Under the pieces are notes generated by a model. It did no database searches, was not told the origin of the DNA, and saw only the letters and a list, made by a program, of their open reading frames with translations. Made by a program: the position numbers and the translations under genes. A DNA stretch of 64,000 nt from Saccharina japonica (taxonomy: Eukaryota > Sar > Phaeophyceae > Laminariales > Laminariaceae): the NCBI GenBank assembly GCA_008828725.1, contig MEHQ01004020.1:191001-255000 (forward strand), read 5' to 3'. Shown here one piece after another: positions 46,311-58,300 of this stretch (its first letter is position 1; every line of letters begins with the position of its first letter).

Positions 46311-48125
46311 ATTTTATTTTGTCGCAGTGTCATACCTCTTCGTTGTACGGAGCAGGTAGATATGTGGTAGCCTGCTAGTAGTTCTGTTTCTTGGTCAACA
46401 ACCTGATCATTGAAATACTGTTTATTCATGAGGTGCAGCCAGTTGCGTTTTTGCAGTAAGACATGTTGACTCTCTCTGACAGAAACTTGCCTTCAACTGT
46501 TCATCCACCCTTTGGGCAGTACAATACCATGCCAGTATGGAATGCGTTTCAGAAGCGAAGTACGTTAGTTAAGACTGCTGTTTGACTGGTATCCTTGCAA
46601 AAGCAAAAACTACTGCCGACAAGGTTGTCGTAGTACTAAGCCTACTGAGTAANTATCGTATCGAGTCTGACTGTCTAGTACATGTATAGGGAGACCCGCG
46701 CGGGTTCCAAGGTCTGTCTGTGCTATGTGTGCGAGTTGTATGCTCGACCTTGCTTCAAACCTGTCTCAACATGATGCCGTTACGTTGACGTATCAATATC
46801 TTCCACAAAATAAGTATGCAGGCAAGTAAAGTACATGAAGTAACAACAGTTAAAGTTACAATAGTATAAAAAAGTACAATTGAAAAAGTACGCTGTAAAT
46901 ATCACGTAGTAAGTTGCCGTAAGTACAAAGCACGAGTACGTTACGTTAGACCAAGTTGACTGCAGTAACTAGTTTCGGTGGCTAACAGTAATTTTGACTT
47001 TGTGACCTCCATCGAGGGGTCGTATTGATGTAGGTATTTACTTCAGCAGCAGCAGTAACCAGTAGCCTACCAAGCCGCTGATCGGTAAAAACGTCGTCTT
47101 TTAGCAGCAGTAGGTTAATTTACCAGCCTATATATCTAGTCAATACTCAGCGGCATGGAGAATTATTGGAGTAAGGATAAACGCAGTCATGTACGTACGG
47201 CTAGTACGTGTAATGAGTACACCCACGAATATGTGGCATATTAAGAAAGTTATAAGACAATTGTGCTGGTCGTCGATACAGTCGTAGTCGATAGTCGGTA
47301 GTCGGAACCTTCACGGGCAAGCATCAAGGAACGCTCACGGGCAAGCATCCAAGGAACGTTGCCGTAGGGAGATCAGTAAAACGATCCGGTAGAGTACATC
47401 TAGCCGTAGAGCCGAGCGTGGTCGAGGCTGGTTGCAGATGTGCCCACCAAGCTTACAACTAATCTTCTCAGCTCTGCCTGATCTTTTATTTCGTCTTGTT
47501 CATCTTGGCCTAGAGAGGGCCTTCTGTGTAACCTAATACATTTCTTCTAGGAGAAGCTGACGAGCACGCCTAACGGCGACTCGCGCCAAGCCTCTGGACT
47601 TGCACGTCCACCACTATGCCAAACGTGGACACCGTCCGTCAACAGACCAGGGGTAAACCACAGTAAATCAATATGGGCCCGCCAATAATAAACACTTAAT
47701 CTGAGCACGCCTTGAAACCTTTTATGTCACACCAACCTTGTGCACCCTTAAACATAGGCTACAGAATACCTGTAGAGGATTTAGTGTAGCGCGGAGTCGA
47801 CACATTATTCCAAATTTCACAACTTCACCGAAAACGTGAGCCTTACTTTCTTATCAAGTTATTTGTTTTTCGTTGGCCTATGATGTAAGTAGAAAACGTC
47901 TACATTTGGATACGTAATACGAAACCACATAGAAGTTGCCTGGTAACTGCTCGTCTGGGTAGACTTCTTCGCGCAGCCTCTGCGAATCTGATGCACGCGC
48001 GCACATGTTATACACGCGTAGCTGAGTGCGTGCAGTGCTCGGCTCTGGTCCTAATACTCACCCCTCTCCGTATGGCCTTGAATTTTCCTTAGGTTCCGAC
48101 GCTCGCAAAATATCACAGCGGCCCG

Positions 48126-48654
48126 ATGAAGCGCTTCCACCCTGAAGCCCTGTTGGTGTTGCCCCTTGGCCTACTTCTTCTGCGATCACTACCATCATAT
48201 GGTCAACGCAATGATATACTACAACCCGAGGAGGCGTGTGCGGATTTTGCGGGGGGGGGCTACCCTGGATCGTCATGGACACTGGATAACTGCATCGACG
48301 TTTGGACGCGATATGCCCGCACGGTCCCCAGTGGCCTTCAGCGGCGATTGAATGATGTAGACATCTGGAGGGAGGCAGCCTCGGAGCTGAGGCGAGTGGG
48401 GTCACCGTGCCTCGTTGCGTCAGAACCCACCTCTGACGGTGCGGGTAGCTCGACAATCCGGCACCTGGCGACGTGGATATTTGCTGAGGAAATGGGCTGC
48501 GATTGGGTGACGCCCGACTGGGGGAAAAAACCCGTGGATGGAGGGAATGGGACCGTGATGTACTGCCATCGGACCGCTACCACCCAAGAGATGGATCTGT
48601 CCAAGCCAAACGCAGAGTTGCAAGCCTTGCGTCGCTGCTCGGTGATAGATTGGC
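48126..48654 (+). pseudogene. Truncated copy of fucosyltransferase-like exon 1
   Basis: Identical reading to the 5' part of the exon at 40825-40229: signal-like leader, CADFAGGGYPGSSWTLDNCI, and on to RRCSVIDW. The copy then breaks into a C run and the SINE-like tail. None of the later exons with the HVRMGD motif follows, so no active enzyme can be made from it. The upstream region is also copied, so it may still be transcribed. Confidence 0.85.
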
Positions 48655-48829
48655 CCCCCCCCCCCCTCTGGAGTGGACCGGATATACGGGCCGGCGCATG
48701 TCACCAACACGCGGTTCCAATTTATGGGGATCCAGAACTATTTTTCACATTCTTGACATGCAGAAATTCGCTTTTCTATAAAAAGGCGTTTTCATGGTGA
48801 ACGTGAGATTCGAACTCACGACCAACCCT
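48655..48829 (-). mobile_element. SINE-like tail copy abutting the palindrome
   Basis: C run, then CTCTGGAGTGGACCGGATAT and onward to the B-box region (GAGATTCGAACTCACGACCA). Same as 44546-44725. It stops before the A-box and runs into poly-T. Confidence 0.8.
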
Positions 48830-48830
48830 G

Positions 48831-50361
48831 TTTTTTTTTTTTTCAATTTACGTTGTAGAGTAGGCTAGTCTAGGCCAAATAAACCACTTCCCCCCTGCCT
48901 GGTTCGTACTACAGAGTACCTATAGAGTGCAAAAGTATTGGTGTTTACATTGATATAGTGGTGCTGTGTTTCCTTAGATGACCAACCTGTCGCCAAGGGA
49001 CCACCCCACAAGCAACATAAGGAGCTTACAGCCGTCAGCTACGAAGTGAACTGGAATAACTGTACGTGTATATCTCGAGGTCGATGCATGGCAAGAAGGA
49101 TTTAACAACAACCTCGTATGTACGAGTAAAAACCTCAAATAAACACGTAAAAGCGAACACCCTCTGGAAGCACGCTTGTCAGCCACGAATGTCTTGCCCA
49201 CAAGCCACAACAGTGATTATCAGTCGTAAAATCGAGGCTTTTCCTCTATGTGGTACGTGTGTGAGAGGTGTACTACGCTCAAAACGCCCTTCGTCGGCGG
49301 GAAGACATGGTAGAATCGCTGCTGGATTGGTGTATGGTTGCTCTGGTCTGGAACAACAACAAACATCTGTCACGTAAGCCGTCTCCATGTCTGAGACTAG
49401 ACAACGGTCCGAGGCACCTGCTACAGCTCCTAGACATAAGTGAATAGCATGAACGGTCGGCTGGCGTCACGAGTCTTTGTCCGTTGGGTTACTGATATAA
49501 GGTTTACCAATCACCTACCAAAACTAAAGCTTATAACGCCCCCCCCCCCCCCCCCCCGGGGGGCCTCTGGAGTGGACCGGATATACGGGCCGGCGCATGT
49601 CACCAACACGCGGTTCCAATTTATGGGCGTTATAAGCTTTAGTTTTGGTAGGTGATTGGTAAACCTTATATCAGTAACCCAACGGACAAAGACTCGTGAC
49701 GCCAGCCGACCGTTCATGCTATTCACTTATGTCTAGGAGCTGTAGCAGGTGCCTCGGACCGTTGTCTCGTCTCAGACATGGAGACGGCTTACGTGACAGA
49801 TGTTTGTTGTTCCAGACCAGAGCAACCATACACCAATCCAGCAGCGATTCTATTAAATACCATGTCTTCCCGCCGACGAAGGGCGTTTTGAGCGTAGTAC
49901 ACCTCTCACACACGTACCACATAGAGGAAAAGCCTCGATTTTACGACTGATAATCACTGTTGTGGCTTGTGGGCAAGACATTCGTGTCTGACAAGCGTGC
50001 TTCCAGAGGGTGTTTGCTTTTACGTGTTTATTTGAGGTTTTTACTCGTACATACGAGGTTGTTGTTAAATCCTTCTTGCCATGCATCGACCTCGAGATAT
50101 ACACGTACAGTTATTCCAGTTCACTTCGTAGCTGACGGCTGTAAGCTCCTTATGTCGCATGTAGAGCAATAAGCCATTGCTTGTGGGGTGGTCCCTTGGC
50201 GACAGGTTGGTCGTCTAAGGAAACACAGCACCACTATATCAATGTAAACACCAATACTTTTGCACTCTATAGGTACTCTGTAGTACGAACCAGGCAGGGG
50301 GGAAGTGGTTTATTTGGCCTAGACTAGCCTACTCTACAACGTAAATTGAAAAAAAAAAAAA
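48831..50361. repeat. Second palindrome (arms ~0.7 kb)
   Basis: Left arm 48831-49542 and right arm 49627-50361 are reverse complements, bounded by poly-T on the left and poly-A on the right. The loop (49543-49626) is a run of about 20 C, then GGGGGG, then the 65-base SINE-like tail CTCTGGAGTGGACCGGATAT...CAATTTATGG. Both arms begin with a SINE-like head (GTAACCCAACGGACAAAGAC). The right arm has about 24 extra bases near 50157. No gene is supported in the arms. Confidence 0.92.
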
Positions 50362-51605
50362 GGGGCGGGGAACAATTGGCCCGCCCCGCTCCCTTAAGTG
50401 CCAAGTATGCTATACTCCATGCGAGCTACTGTGTCAGCACCTACCTGGTATAGACGACTTTGGTCTCGATCAACGGCTCGGTAGGCCAGGCTGTGCTGCG
50501 GCAATATAACTATGCACCGCACAGCCCGTCCAACTCAGTCAGGTTCAGAAGCGATACACCCTGAGACATGTCAGGTTTTAAGGCGAACCGGCCCTAAAAT
50601 GTGTAGAAAGCTCTCCCTCACTTTATTTATCCGAAAGTTGTATACACAATCGGGCGAACTTTGAACTACAGTACATCCTCCCAGAAGGTAGGAACAGGTT
50701 TACTTGGTAAACACTAACTAGTAAACACATCTCATGACAAGGCAAAATGTTTCCTGAGAAGAGGCGGGAGCCAGATTCGGTCGTTTTCTGGGCCAAAACA
50801 CTTGAAATATTGTAAGAACAGAGTTAGTGTACTTCAGGGCGGCAGTAGTTTTCAGGCCACAAACCCGTGTAAATGGCATAACTTAGGTATGGATAAGCCG
50901 TTCTTTGAGCCCACGGCCACATCTAGCGCGTCCAGTATCGGGCGTCCACGAAACCGTTATTGCGTTATTTTCTACTAAAAATAAAACCAGCACACACCAC
51001 CGGGTCCCCGTGCTGTGATCGTTGTTTTAGAGATATAGTTGCTCACATATTGCCCTCATACAGAAAAATCAGTCAACGTTGCCTGGTATCCGACAAATAA
51101 TGGCCGTTCAAACCCTGACGGGGTGATGTATCGCCTTGGAACTTTAGAGAGAAAAAATGCGACGAAATCAAACAAACGGTGATCACACATATCTTACCGC
51201 GCTCATTGGCCACACGAAATGATCCAAGCTCCCTGGTAAGGGGATGCCATATTTGGTGCATGTCCTGACCACTACTGTATATTACATTGTGTACAACGAA
51301 GGCAGAGGTGTGGCACCACACGCTCGCACGTACAAGTATATGCGTGTGATTCCACTCTATTTTGCTGCTGCGCTTTCAATCTAGGCGGTAGATCCAATAT
51401 CAAGAATATCGAGATGGTAATGGTAAAATAGTACCCCTCGGAGTAAGAACATTACATACACGTACATCATATATATACCAGGTAGAAAGGAAGGGATATT
51501 CATTATAGGGGTATGCTTTTTCATTTTTTTAATATATAGGGGTGGATAAATTGAAATTAATTAGTTAATGACTTGAGCTATATTAGTATTACGTGGGGCC
51601 ATAGT
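50362..51605. other. No gene supported
   Basis: AT-richer unique sequence. No exon with convincing bias and no repeat structure noted. Confidence 0.4.
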
Positions 51606-51608
51606 AAG

Positions 51609-51853
51609 GGCCCGAATTAACGAGTATAAAATAAATTCAATTTGGAAAAAAAAAAATCAAATCCGCTTTTCATTGGTCAACACACGCACCAGCACCAAAT
51701 ATTACGTAATATTTGGTGCTGGTGCGTGTGTTGACCAATGAAAAGCGGATTTGATTTTATATTTGGTGCTGGTGCGTGTGTTGACCAATGAAAAGCGGAT
51801 TTGATTTTCTTTTTTCCAAATTGAATTTATTTCTTCTTCGTTAAAACGGGCCC
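51609..51853. mobile_element. PIF/Harbinger-like fold-back MITE
   Basis: Terminal GGGCCCGAATTAACGA on the left and the inverted CGTTAAAACGGGCCC on the right, flanked by TAA on both sides (51606-51608, 51854-51856). A 3-base TAA/TTA target and GGG ends fit PIF/Harbinger. Inside, a perfect hairpin of about 50 bases per arm (ACCAATGAAAAGCGGATTTG and complement) closes on ATTACGTAAT, and the right inner arm is duplicated in tandem. Confidence 0.7.
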
Positions 51854-52600
51854 TAAATAGGACCTACAGTACACAAAACCGATATGTTTCCCTGTTTTTA
51901 CTATCAATATTTGGTCATATTTACTAGTGTATGTAGTGTTTACTAGTGTTTACTATGGCCCCCCGTAGTAGTGTGTACCAGGTATTTATTATTTTTGACG
52001 TAAGAGGGGCACGATATACATATATATATATAATACCAAGTGCCGTAAAGAGCGTTGAATTTGGGGGTGCGATATTTTTTCAGTGCTCATTTTCTCGACA
52101 ACGGTAACTTAACATGGGGGCTAGAATAATGAAGTCAAACCTAATATCTTCACATTTTCGGAAGGCTCTCTCTCGACCAGAGCTTCCCGAAAACACCTCG
52201 TTCGGTATTGGCAACCTTTACCTTCCCAATCTGGAAAACTCGAGCGCTGAAAAACGACCGCACCACCGCTGTGCGAACTCAACGCTCTTTACCTCTTTTA
52301 CGGTATATACTTCGTATATATTTATTTACGGTATACCTCTTTACGGTACTTGGAATACGGATTTTGTTGCGGCGGGTATTGCAGCCGCACGCAATAGAAC
52401 TACTCGTACACGTACGTACATCGTACATAGTATGCTTGTTTGTGGTGGCATCATGTGTGTTTCAGCAGCATATAGTTCGCATACATACATGAACAGTATA
52501 TAACATAAAAATCTACAGTATATTATGAGGTACCAGGCATACTCCAAGTACTACTGTAATACAGACAGCATGATGTATGATGGTGATTGTCCAGGTATGT

Positions 52601-52862
52601 CGGTATCTGCACATACATCGTGGGATGTCAAACCTGATACAGGCAGTTAAATAGTACCCCGGCTCAAGATAGGTATAATAATATAGATGCGTCGTGCAGG
52701 GCAAAAATTTACCTGTCTAAGGTCTGAGTAGCCGGTATCTGCACATACATCGTGGGATGTCAAACCTTATACAGGCAGTTAATTAGTACCCCGGCTCAAG
52801 ATAGGTATAATATAGATGTGTCGTGCAGGGCAAAAAATTACCTGTCTAAGGTCTAAGTAGCC
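52601..52862. repeat. 132-bp tandem duplication
   Basis: Two units beginning CGGTATCTGCACATACATCG at 52601 and 52733, with few differences. No coding signal. Confidence 0.9.
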
Positions 52863-54225
52863 TTCTCTCGTATCCACAGTACGTATAATAGTAGTGGGAA
52901 AAACATACCTGGTACGTATATAGTACCAGGTAGCTTTGTTGCTGGCGGGTGTATCTGATTTGGCCTATTTTAACTGTGCCAATCTCTTCTTCTATAGAGT
53001 GCCCGGGTACCCACTACGAGTACCATAAATAATCAACTACTACAGAGTATCGTACTGTACATTATGGTAGCCCCAAGTTGTGTGCAGTGTATCTGCTGCA
53101 CATGGTTGTATAGAATGTATGGCAGCACTGCTGTAGAGAGTGCCCGTAAGTAAGGTGTGTTCTATTAATAGTGTTGCTGGACACATTACGTGACACAAAA
53201 CCAACCCATAAAATGCGAGACATAATATGATGAGCCACCTGGTGGCGCCGGATGGTGGTCCAACAAAACAATCTTAATCTAACAATACCGTGAGGGGTGT
53301 TCTTTGTAAGTGGTTGGGAGCAAGGACGGTAAGGACTGCTGTAAGGACTCTATGCCCCTTGCGGCTGGAGGGGGCATGTCATTGTGACCACAGGGGGAAA
53401 GTGGAGGAAACCACCTACCTACTGCGTTTACTAAGAATTCGTATAATAGTTGATGGGTTATTGTGTAAATTAAGAAGCACTGCTGTTTTCAGTATATACG
53501 ACGAAAACGCAGAAAAGTTAACAAAAAAAGCGGAAAACGCACGGAGAGATACACGCAAAATTAAAACCATCAAGCTAAAATGCATACCAGGTATATTATA
53601 AACCAAATTAAAAGTTGTGCACGGGAAGATAAATACTCTGAGAATGAGTCTATAAATGGAAACTTGGTACGTACGCAAGGAGTAAAAAAAACGGGAGGTA
53701 CCCCGAAAAGCTTAATTAATTGCTCTTCTTGGAGAGTCAAAATATTAAAACAAAGCCAAACAAAAAGCATAACATTCCAGACATTATCCTTATGCCAATG
53801 GTGTTATTAATCATAGTTCCCACTCCCACCTCCGAGGCACACGATAGATAGTTATGTATGACTACATGCATATATATTAAAAAATTAAAAAACAACAGCT
53901 GTGAGCTCGAGGATTTCGTCGAAGCTCACATCTTTGCTAGCTGAGTGTAATACTTATTAGAGTATAGGTGGGTGGAACTACAGACAGCAGTTATTGAATA
54001 TTATTATTCCTTTGCCATCTGACAATAACAACGTGCAGCTCTTATTTATCCAATTATACCATACCCACATACATAATAGTGTTTTTTAAGAGGGTAACTA
54101 TTCATAGTATCCAACATGGTTGTTAATTACTTGAAATCAGTGTGAATGCTTATTTAGGAGAGGATACCCAAAATAAAACAAATAAATGCGTACGTACGTA
54201 CGTAGCGAAAGCAATGACTGCCCAC
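52863..54225. other. No gene supported
   Basis: AT-rich. A motif at about 54005-54050 (CCTTTGCCATCTGACAATA...CAGCTCTTATTT) recurs near 58562-58600, suggesting fragments of one dispersed repeat. Confidence 0.4.
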
Positions 54226-54229
54226 AAAT

Positions 54230-54375
54230 AGGACTCGATGCAGCAGCTGGCATGGGGGTTCCGGATGCAACTGGAAACAAATGCCACGCTGCTCCTACCA
54301 TAGTTTTGTCATTACCGACGTCCTTATGACTACGTATCATCGCGACTCTATACACCCTTATTAATGGTATGGCTA
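54230..54375 (-). CDS. Unidentified exon candidate
   Basis: On the minus strand the frame reads MIRSHKDVGNDKTMVGAAWH, then LFPVASGTPMPAAASSPICG, then QSLLSLR. It stands out against AT-rich surroundings by composition. Splice sites were not resolved. No family assigned. Confidence 0.35.
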
Positions 54376-54908
54376 GTATGGACAGCAGGAAGCGAGAGAG
54401 GGGGAAAGGAAAAAACTGGAAAAGTTCGCGAAAGCAAAACCGTACAAACACTTATTATATACCAGGTACCAGGTACTACAGAGTATGCACTGCTGTGCCG
54501 TAATGCTATATGTAATGGAAAGCACACGAAGCGGGGGAGACGGCGTACTATGCATGGGTATGACTATATGGCTATATGACTACATAGTATACAAACTACA
54601 GTATACCCCATAGACTCTGTCCACACGAGTAACACAGCAAGAGAACAGCTGCTGTGCGTCGTTTTTCGTACTACAGTAATACAATACTACTGCCGTGTAC
54701 TGTCTGTAGTATATACTGGTAGCAGTAGTAGTAGTAGTAGTAGTATTAATAGTGGGTATTCCGTATTTTGCCCCCGAGAACGCGGGTGTTTTTTTTGTAA
54801 GCGCTACGTATATCAGCGCTTGGTGCACATCTGGAATAATAACAAGAACACACCGTCGTTGCCGCCGTACGTACGTCTGTTTCTAGCCCCTGTACACTGC
54901 TGTTGCAG

Positions 54909-54975
54909 CTCGGGGCAAAATACTTTGTACGAGCACGGGATCAAGGGTTTGCTATCGGGCATACATATATCACAG
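54909..54975 (+). CDS. Small exon candidate
   Basis: Bounded by TGTTGCAG and a GTAGTG donor, it reads LGAKYFVRARDQGFAIGHTY. Possibly part of a + strand gene with the exon at 55618-55672. No family assigned. Confidence 0.3.
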
Positions 54976-55617
54976 GTAGTGCATAGTGCTGTTGATACGG
55001 TACGTAATGAGGTGCTTACTGCTGTACTTCGAAGTATACCAGTACCTCGCAGTGCATATAATACCTGGTACACGCAATGGTCAACGCACCAAGTGGTATT
55101 TTGTCTCTACTCTGTGGCTGATACGTACACGTGACTGGTGATAGAGCCTTGTCGTCTCTGTATTATGTATACTGTACTGTAGACACAAGGGTTGGCGGAT
55201 GAAGAAGACCTGGCGGGTTCTATTCCTCCCCTCGCCGTGTACCAGGCACAGGCACACATATGCGGGGAAGTCAGGGGAAGGGGTGGATGAAAAAAAACAA
55301 TTCATTACTTTAGCTATCCTGATCCTGCTGTTGTTGTAGTAGTAGTGTGGATTAATTAATGTTGGCACAACTGTGACACGATATACTATAAGAACAGTGT
55401 GTACTACTACTGCTGTGCAGTTGTTGTCCGGTCTTTTGCACTTCACCTGTTGTTGTTGTTTCTGCCGGAGCTGCGTGCTCCCCCACAATGTTAGTAGACG
55501 CTAGCTGTCACAGACTTCCCTCTGGGCATGAAGTGGTGCCTCTCCTCTCTCTCTCGCCCCCCTCACTCGTCTGTCCCTCTCCTCTGTCTGCCACTTTCTC
55601 CCCCTCTCAGAATAGCC

Positions 55618-55672
55618 CCGAGTTTGGCAGGCGCAGGTTCGAGAGGCTTGCGGTTGTGGCACTTCGTTGCAA
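55618..55672 (+). CDS. Small exon with an excellent acceptor
   Basis: A pyrimidine tract of more than 80 bases ending CCCCTCTCAG precedes a frame reading NSPEFGRRRFERLAVVALRC; a GTGACG donor follows. Protein family unknown. The strong splice sites make it the best exon in the 50-58 kb stretch. The true start of the exon may be a few bases upstream of the coordinates given. Confidence 0.45.
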
Positions 55673-56218
55673 GTGACGTGCGCCGTCCGCCGGAACGTGG
55701 TTCCTGAGTCCTCTGTTCCTTGTCGTTTTCGAAAAGAGGCAGGATGTCACCCACTACTTATTGTGCAGCCACTATCAGCCGCACACCCTACTACTGACAG
55801 TGCTCGCAATATATTATGCACGTGTACTTCTGTAGCAACGGTAATTTGGTTACCAGGCTATCTACAAAAAGGTATACTATAACTACCCTGTTACCAAGTA
55901 CCTGGTATCTGATACACAGTGTTTGGGGGGGTAATTAATTAATTTCGCAAAAGAGGGGACGCAATAGATGCTATACTGCTGTAGACTACCACAGATATAC
56001 AAGTACCGGCACATTTTTTTATCATATGTATGATCCGGCTCTTTATATCGAAGTTCTTCCGTTAGCTCTCGGGTTGCGGGCCGAACTCTTCAAAGATCAA
56101 GATCGCGAATCGGATCGGATCGTCCCCTGTTTTTGCCGTACGTATGCATAACTACAAAATACATAACTATTACTGTAATACTCACCACAGCTCACCACCC
56201 CTTTTTCTGCGCTTTGCC

Positions 56219-56404
56219 TCATTTTGTTCCCGTAATTATTAATCCGACATGTTTGATCTGGTCTGTATCATCGGCACTCTCACACTCGAGATCTTCTTCA
56301 GTAATAGGCAATGTCACAATCTCACCTGCTGTTGGTTGTGAAACGCAGCAGATTAATTCCAACCAAACGAGACGATCGACACAGGGATCTTGTCGGGTTC
56401 GCAA
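56219..56404 (-). CDS. Exon candidate, acidic
   Basis: The minus-strand frame reads SQPTAGEIVTLPITEEDLEC, then ESADDTDQIKHVGLIITGTK before a stop. A GTGAGA after CAGCAG is a possible internal donor. No family assigned. It lies in the same direction as the exon at 56590-56692 and could be its 3' neighbour. Confidence 0.35.
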   Translation of the reverse strand: MRTRQDPCVDRLVWLELICCVSQPTAGEIVTLPITEEDLECESADDTDQIKHVGLIITGTK

Positions 56405-56589
56405 AAAAACTATTATACATATAAATACGACGTATACATACCAAACTGCAACAGCAGTAGCAGCATAGTGGGGGGGTCTATACGTTTTTTTTTATAAGCG
56501 ACCGCTCGAGATAAGGCGGGTCAAAAACCCCTGTGGCACGACTGAACATCATCTCAATATATAGGGCGGGTATCGCCCTATATAGACCC

Positions 56590-56692
56590 TGGGCCCTATA
56601 TAAGGCGTTTTGGAAGCCTTACTGACGGCCTGTTCCTGCCTCCACATCTGATGCAGCATGAAACTTCGCCCTGATGTTCCTGAGATAACCTC
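56590..56692 (-). CDS. Exon candidate with a clean acceptor
   Basis: After TTTTTTACAG (minus strand) the frame reads EVISGTSGRSFMLHQMWRQE, then QAVSKASKTP. An upstream frame (56977-56700) stays open through AT-rich DNA and may be intronic. No family assigned. Confidence 0.4.
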
Positions 56693-57291
56693 CTGTAAAA
56701 AAACAATATCGAAATAGCAAGGATAATTATAATAACATTGTCGGATGGCAAAGATAATAATAATTATAAAACTAATGATATCGATGTGCAACCATGGCAA
56801 AACCATAATTTTCAAAGTCGGCCTTGACAGGCTCGTAAAACAGAGGGAAACCACGTACTCGTACGAGCTGGTTCCAGGATAAAGCGTAACATTCCACCTT
56901 CGGGCAATAAAACAATGAATACACTGAAACTCGCAACACAAAGCATATCCACGTGACCGCATCAACAAGGCGAACACATCGGTGAAGCTGGTTTTGGCGT
57001 CCGAGCTATAGTTCGTGAGATATGGGAATTGTTCGTATTTCTTGCGGAGGCGTTGTTGTATAGGGATTTAAGGCGTCAACACTAAAATCCATATGATTTT
57101 TCTCTCGGCCATAATTCGGCCAATACGTGGAATAATTATACGCTAGACGTGTTGGTATGATCGCATCAACAAGGGGAAGCCGTCAATGACCCTTGTTTTG
57201 TTATACGATCCGTACAAGTGTGTTATAATACACGCCTGCTAAAGTACTAGAACAATGTATGGAGCAATTTTGGCACCTTAGGGGAATATTT

Positions 57292-57602
57292 ACCCTTCCG
57301 GGAAATTGATTTTGCGCCTTGGTTTTTGAGAGTTGAAACACGAAATTTGGCAAAGGTTGTGCGCAACAACAATACACAACAACTGACGACTGGACTTTTT
57401 TGAAAAAAAAAAAACTAGTGCATGAGGAATGGTCAAAGTTGCCGAAAATTTCAGAAAATATGGAAAAGTGTACCTAGAGAACGAAAAATAGTAAAAATAA
57501 AAAAGTCCAGTCGTGAGTTTTTTCTTCGTGTTGTGACGCACAACCCTGCCAAGTTTCGTTTTCCAACTCTCAAAAACCAAGGCGCAAAGTTGCGAAGGGA
57601 TA
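57292..57602. mobile_element. Fold-back element with ~100-bp inverted arms
   Basis: The left arm (TTTGCGCCTTGGTTTTTGAG type, then GGTTGTGCG) pairs with the right arm (CAACCCTGCCAAGTTTCG ... CAAAAACCAAGGCGC). Ends are CCCTTC/GAAGGG. Non-autonomous; superfamily not assigned, because no target duplication is clear. Confidence 0.7.
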
Positions 57603-57822
57603 AAGTTCTGGCTGTCGCTGGAACCAGCTAGTAGTTATAGTGTATCGGAAGGGTGACCTCCCACACAGTATATACTCGTACCGATATATTGGATCATCGA
57701 TATCTCGGCACTACAGTATGTCATATTATATATGCCGATTTGGATGTATATTGCGTGATCGATAGCTGTCACAAATTACCCATATTTTACTTTGTAAACG
57801 TTGACGGTGCGGGAAATAATAC

Positions 57823-58192
57823 ATGCATACATACATACATACATACATACATACATACATACATACATACATACATACATACATACATACATACATACAT
57901 ACATACATACATACATACATACATACATACATACATACATACATACATACATACATACATACATACATACATAATAATACATACATACATACATACACAT
58001 CATACATACATACATACATACATACATACATACATACATACATACATACATACATACATACATACATACATACATACATACATACATACATACATACATA
58101 CATACATACATACATACATACATACATACATACATACATACATACATACATACATACATACACACATACACACATACATTATACATACATAC
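57823..58192. repeat. (ACAT)n microsatellite
   Basis: About 370 bases of a tetranucleotide repeat with interruptions near 57972, 57997 and 58160. All reading frames are open through it, so long frames encoding Tyr/Ile/His/Thr or Tyr/Val/Cys/Met repeats are artefacts. Confidence 0.97.
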
Positions 58193-58224
58193 ATGCGTCT
58201 ATTATGAATACTATTACGAGGTAT

Positions 58225-58300
58225 CATCGCCCCGGTGGGCTAGCAGGTAACCACGAAGCCTGTTAGCGTCGAGATCGCGAGTTCGAGCCCCGCCGAGTGC
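58225..58300 (+). mobile_element. tRNA-like SINE head
   Basis: GCCCCGGTGGGCTAGCAGGT provides an A-box-like word, and GCGAGTTCGAGCCCCGC a B-box in a mostly paired T arm. The anticodon arm is not convincing, so I call it a tRNA-derived repeat rather than a tRNA gene. Confidence 0.5.

Larger units (their letters stand above)
44546..48654 (-). repeat. Right arm of the giant palindrome
   Basis: Reverse complement of 40297-44407 with only scattered differences (for example GCGCAGCC near 47970 against GCGCGAAG in the other arm) and one N at 46653 where the left arm has a normal base. It ends abruptly at a C run that interrupts a codon of the copied gene. Confidence 0.95.

Noticed and set aside
40297-50361. 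Hairpin end of an integrated large DNA virus
   Set aside because: Viral genomes can have hairpin ends, but no viral gene is seen in or near the palindromes, and the arms carry a host-like spliced gene and SINE-like repeats.
57653-58266. Long open frames on both strands encoding Tyr/Ile/His/Thr or Cys/Tyr/Val/Met repeats
   Set aside because: They are translations of the (ACAT)n microsatellite, which has no stop codon in any frame.
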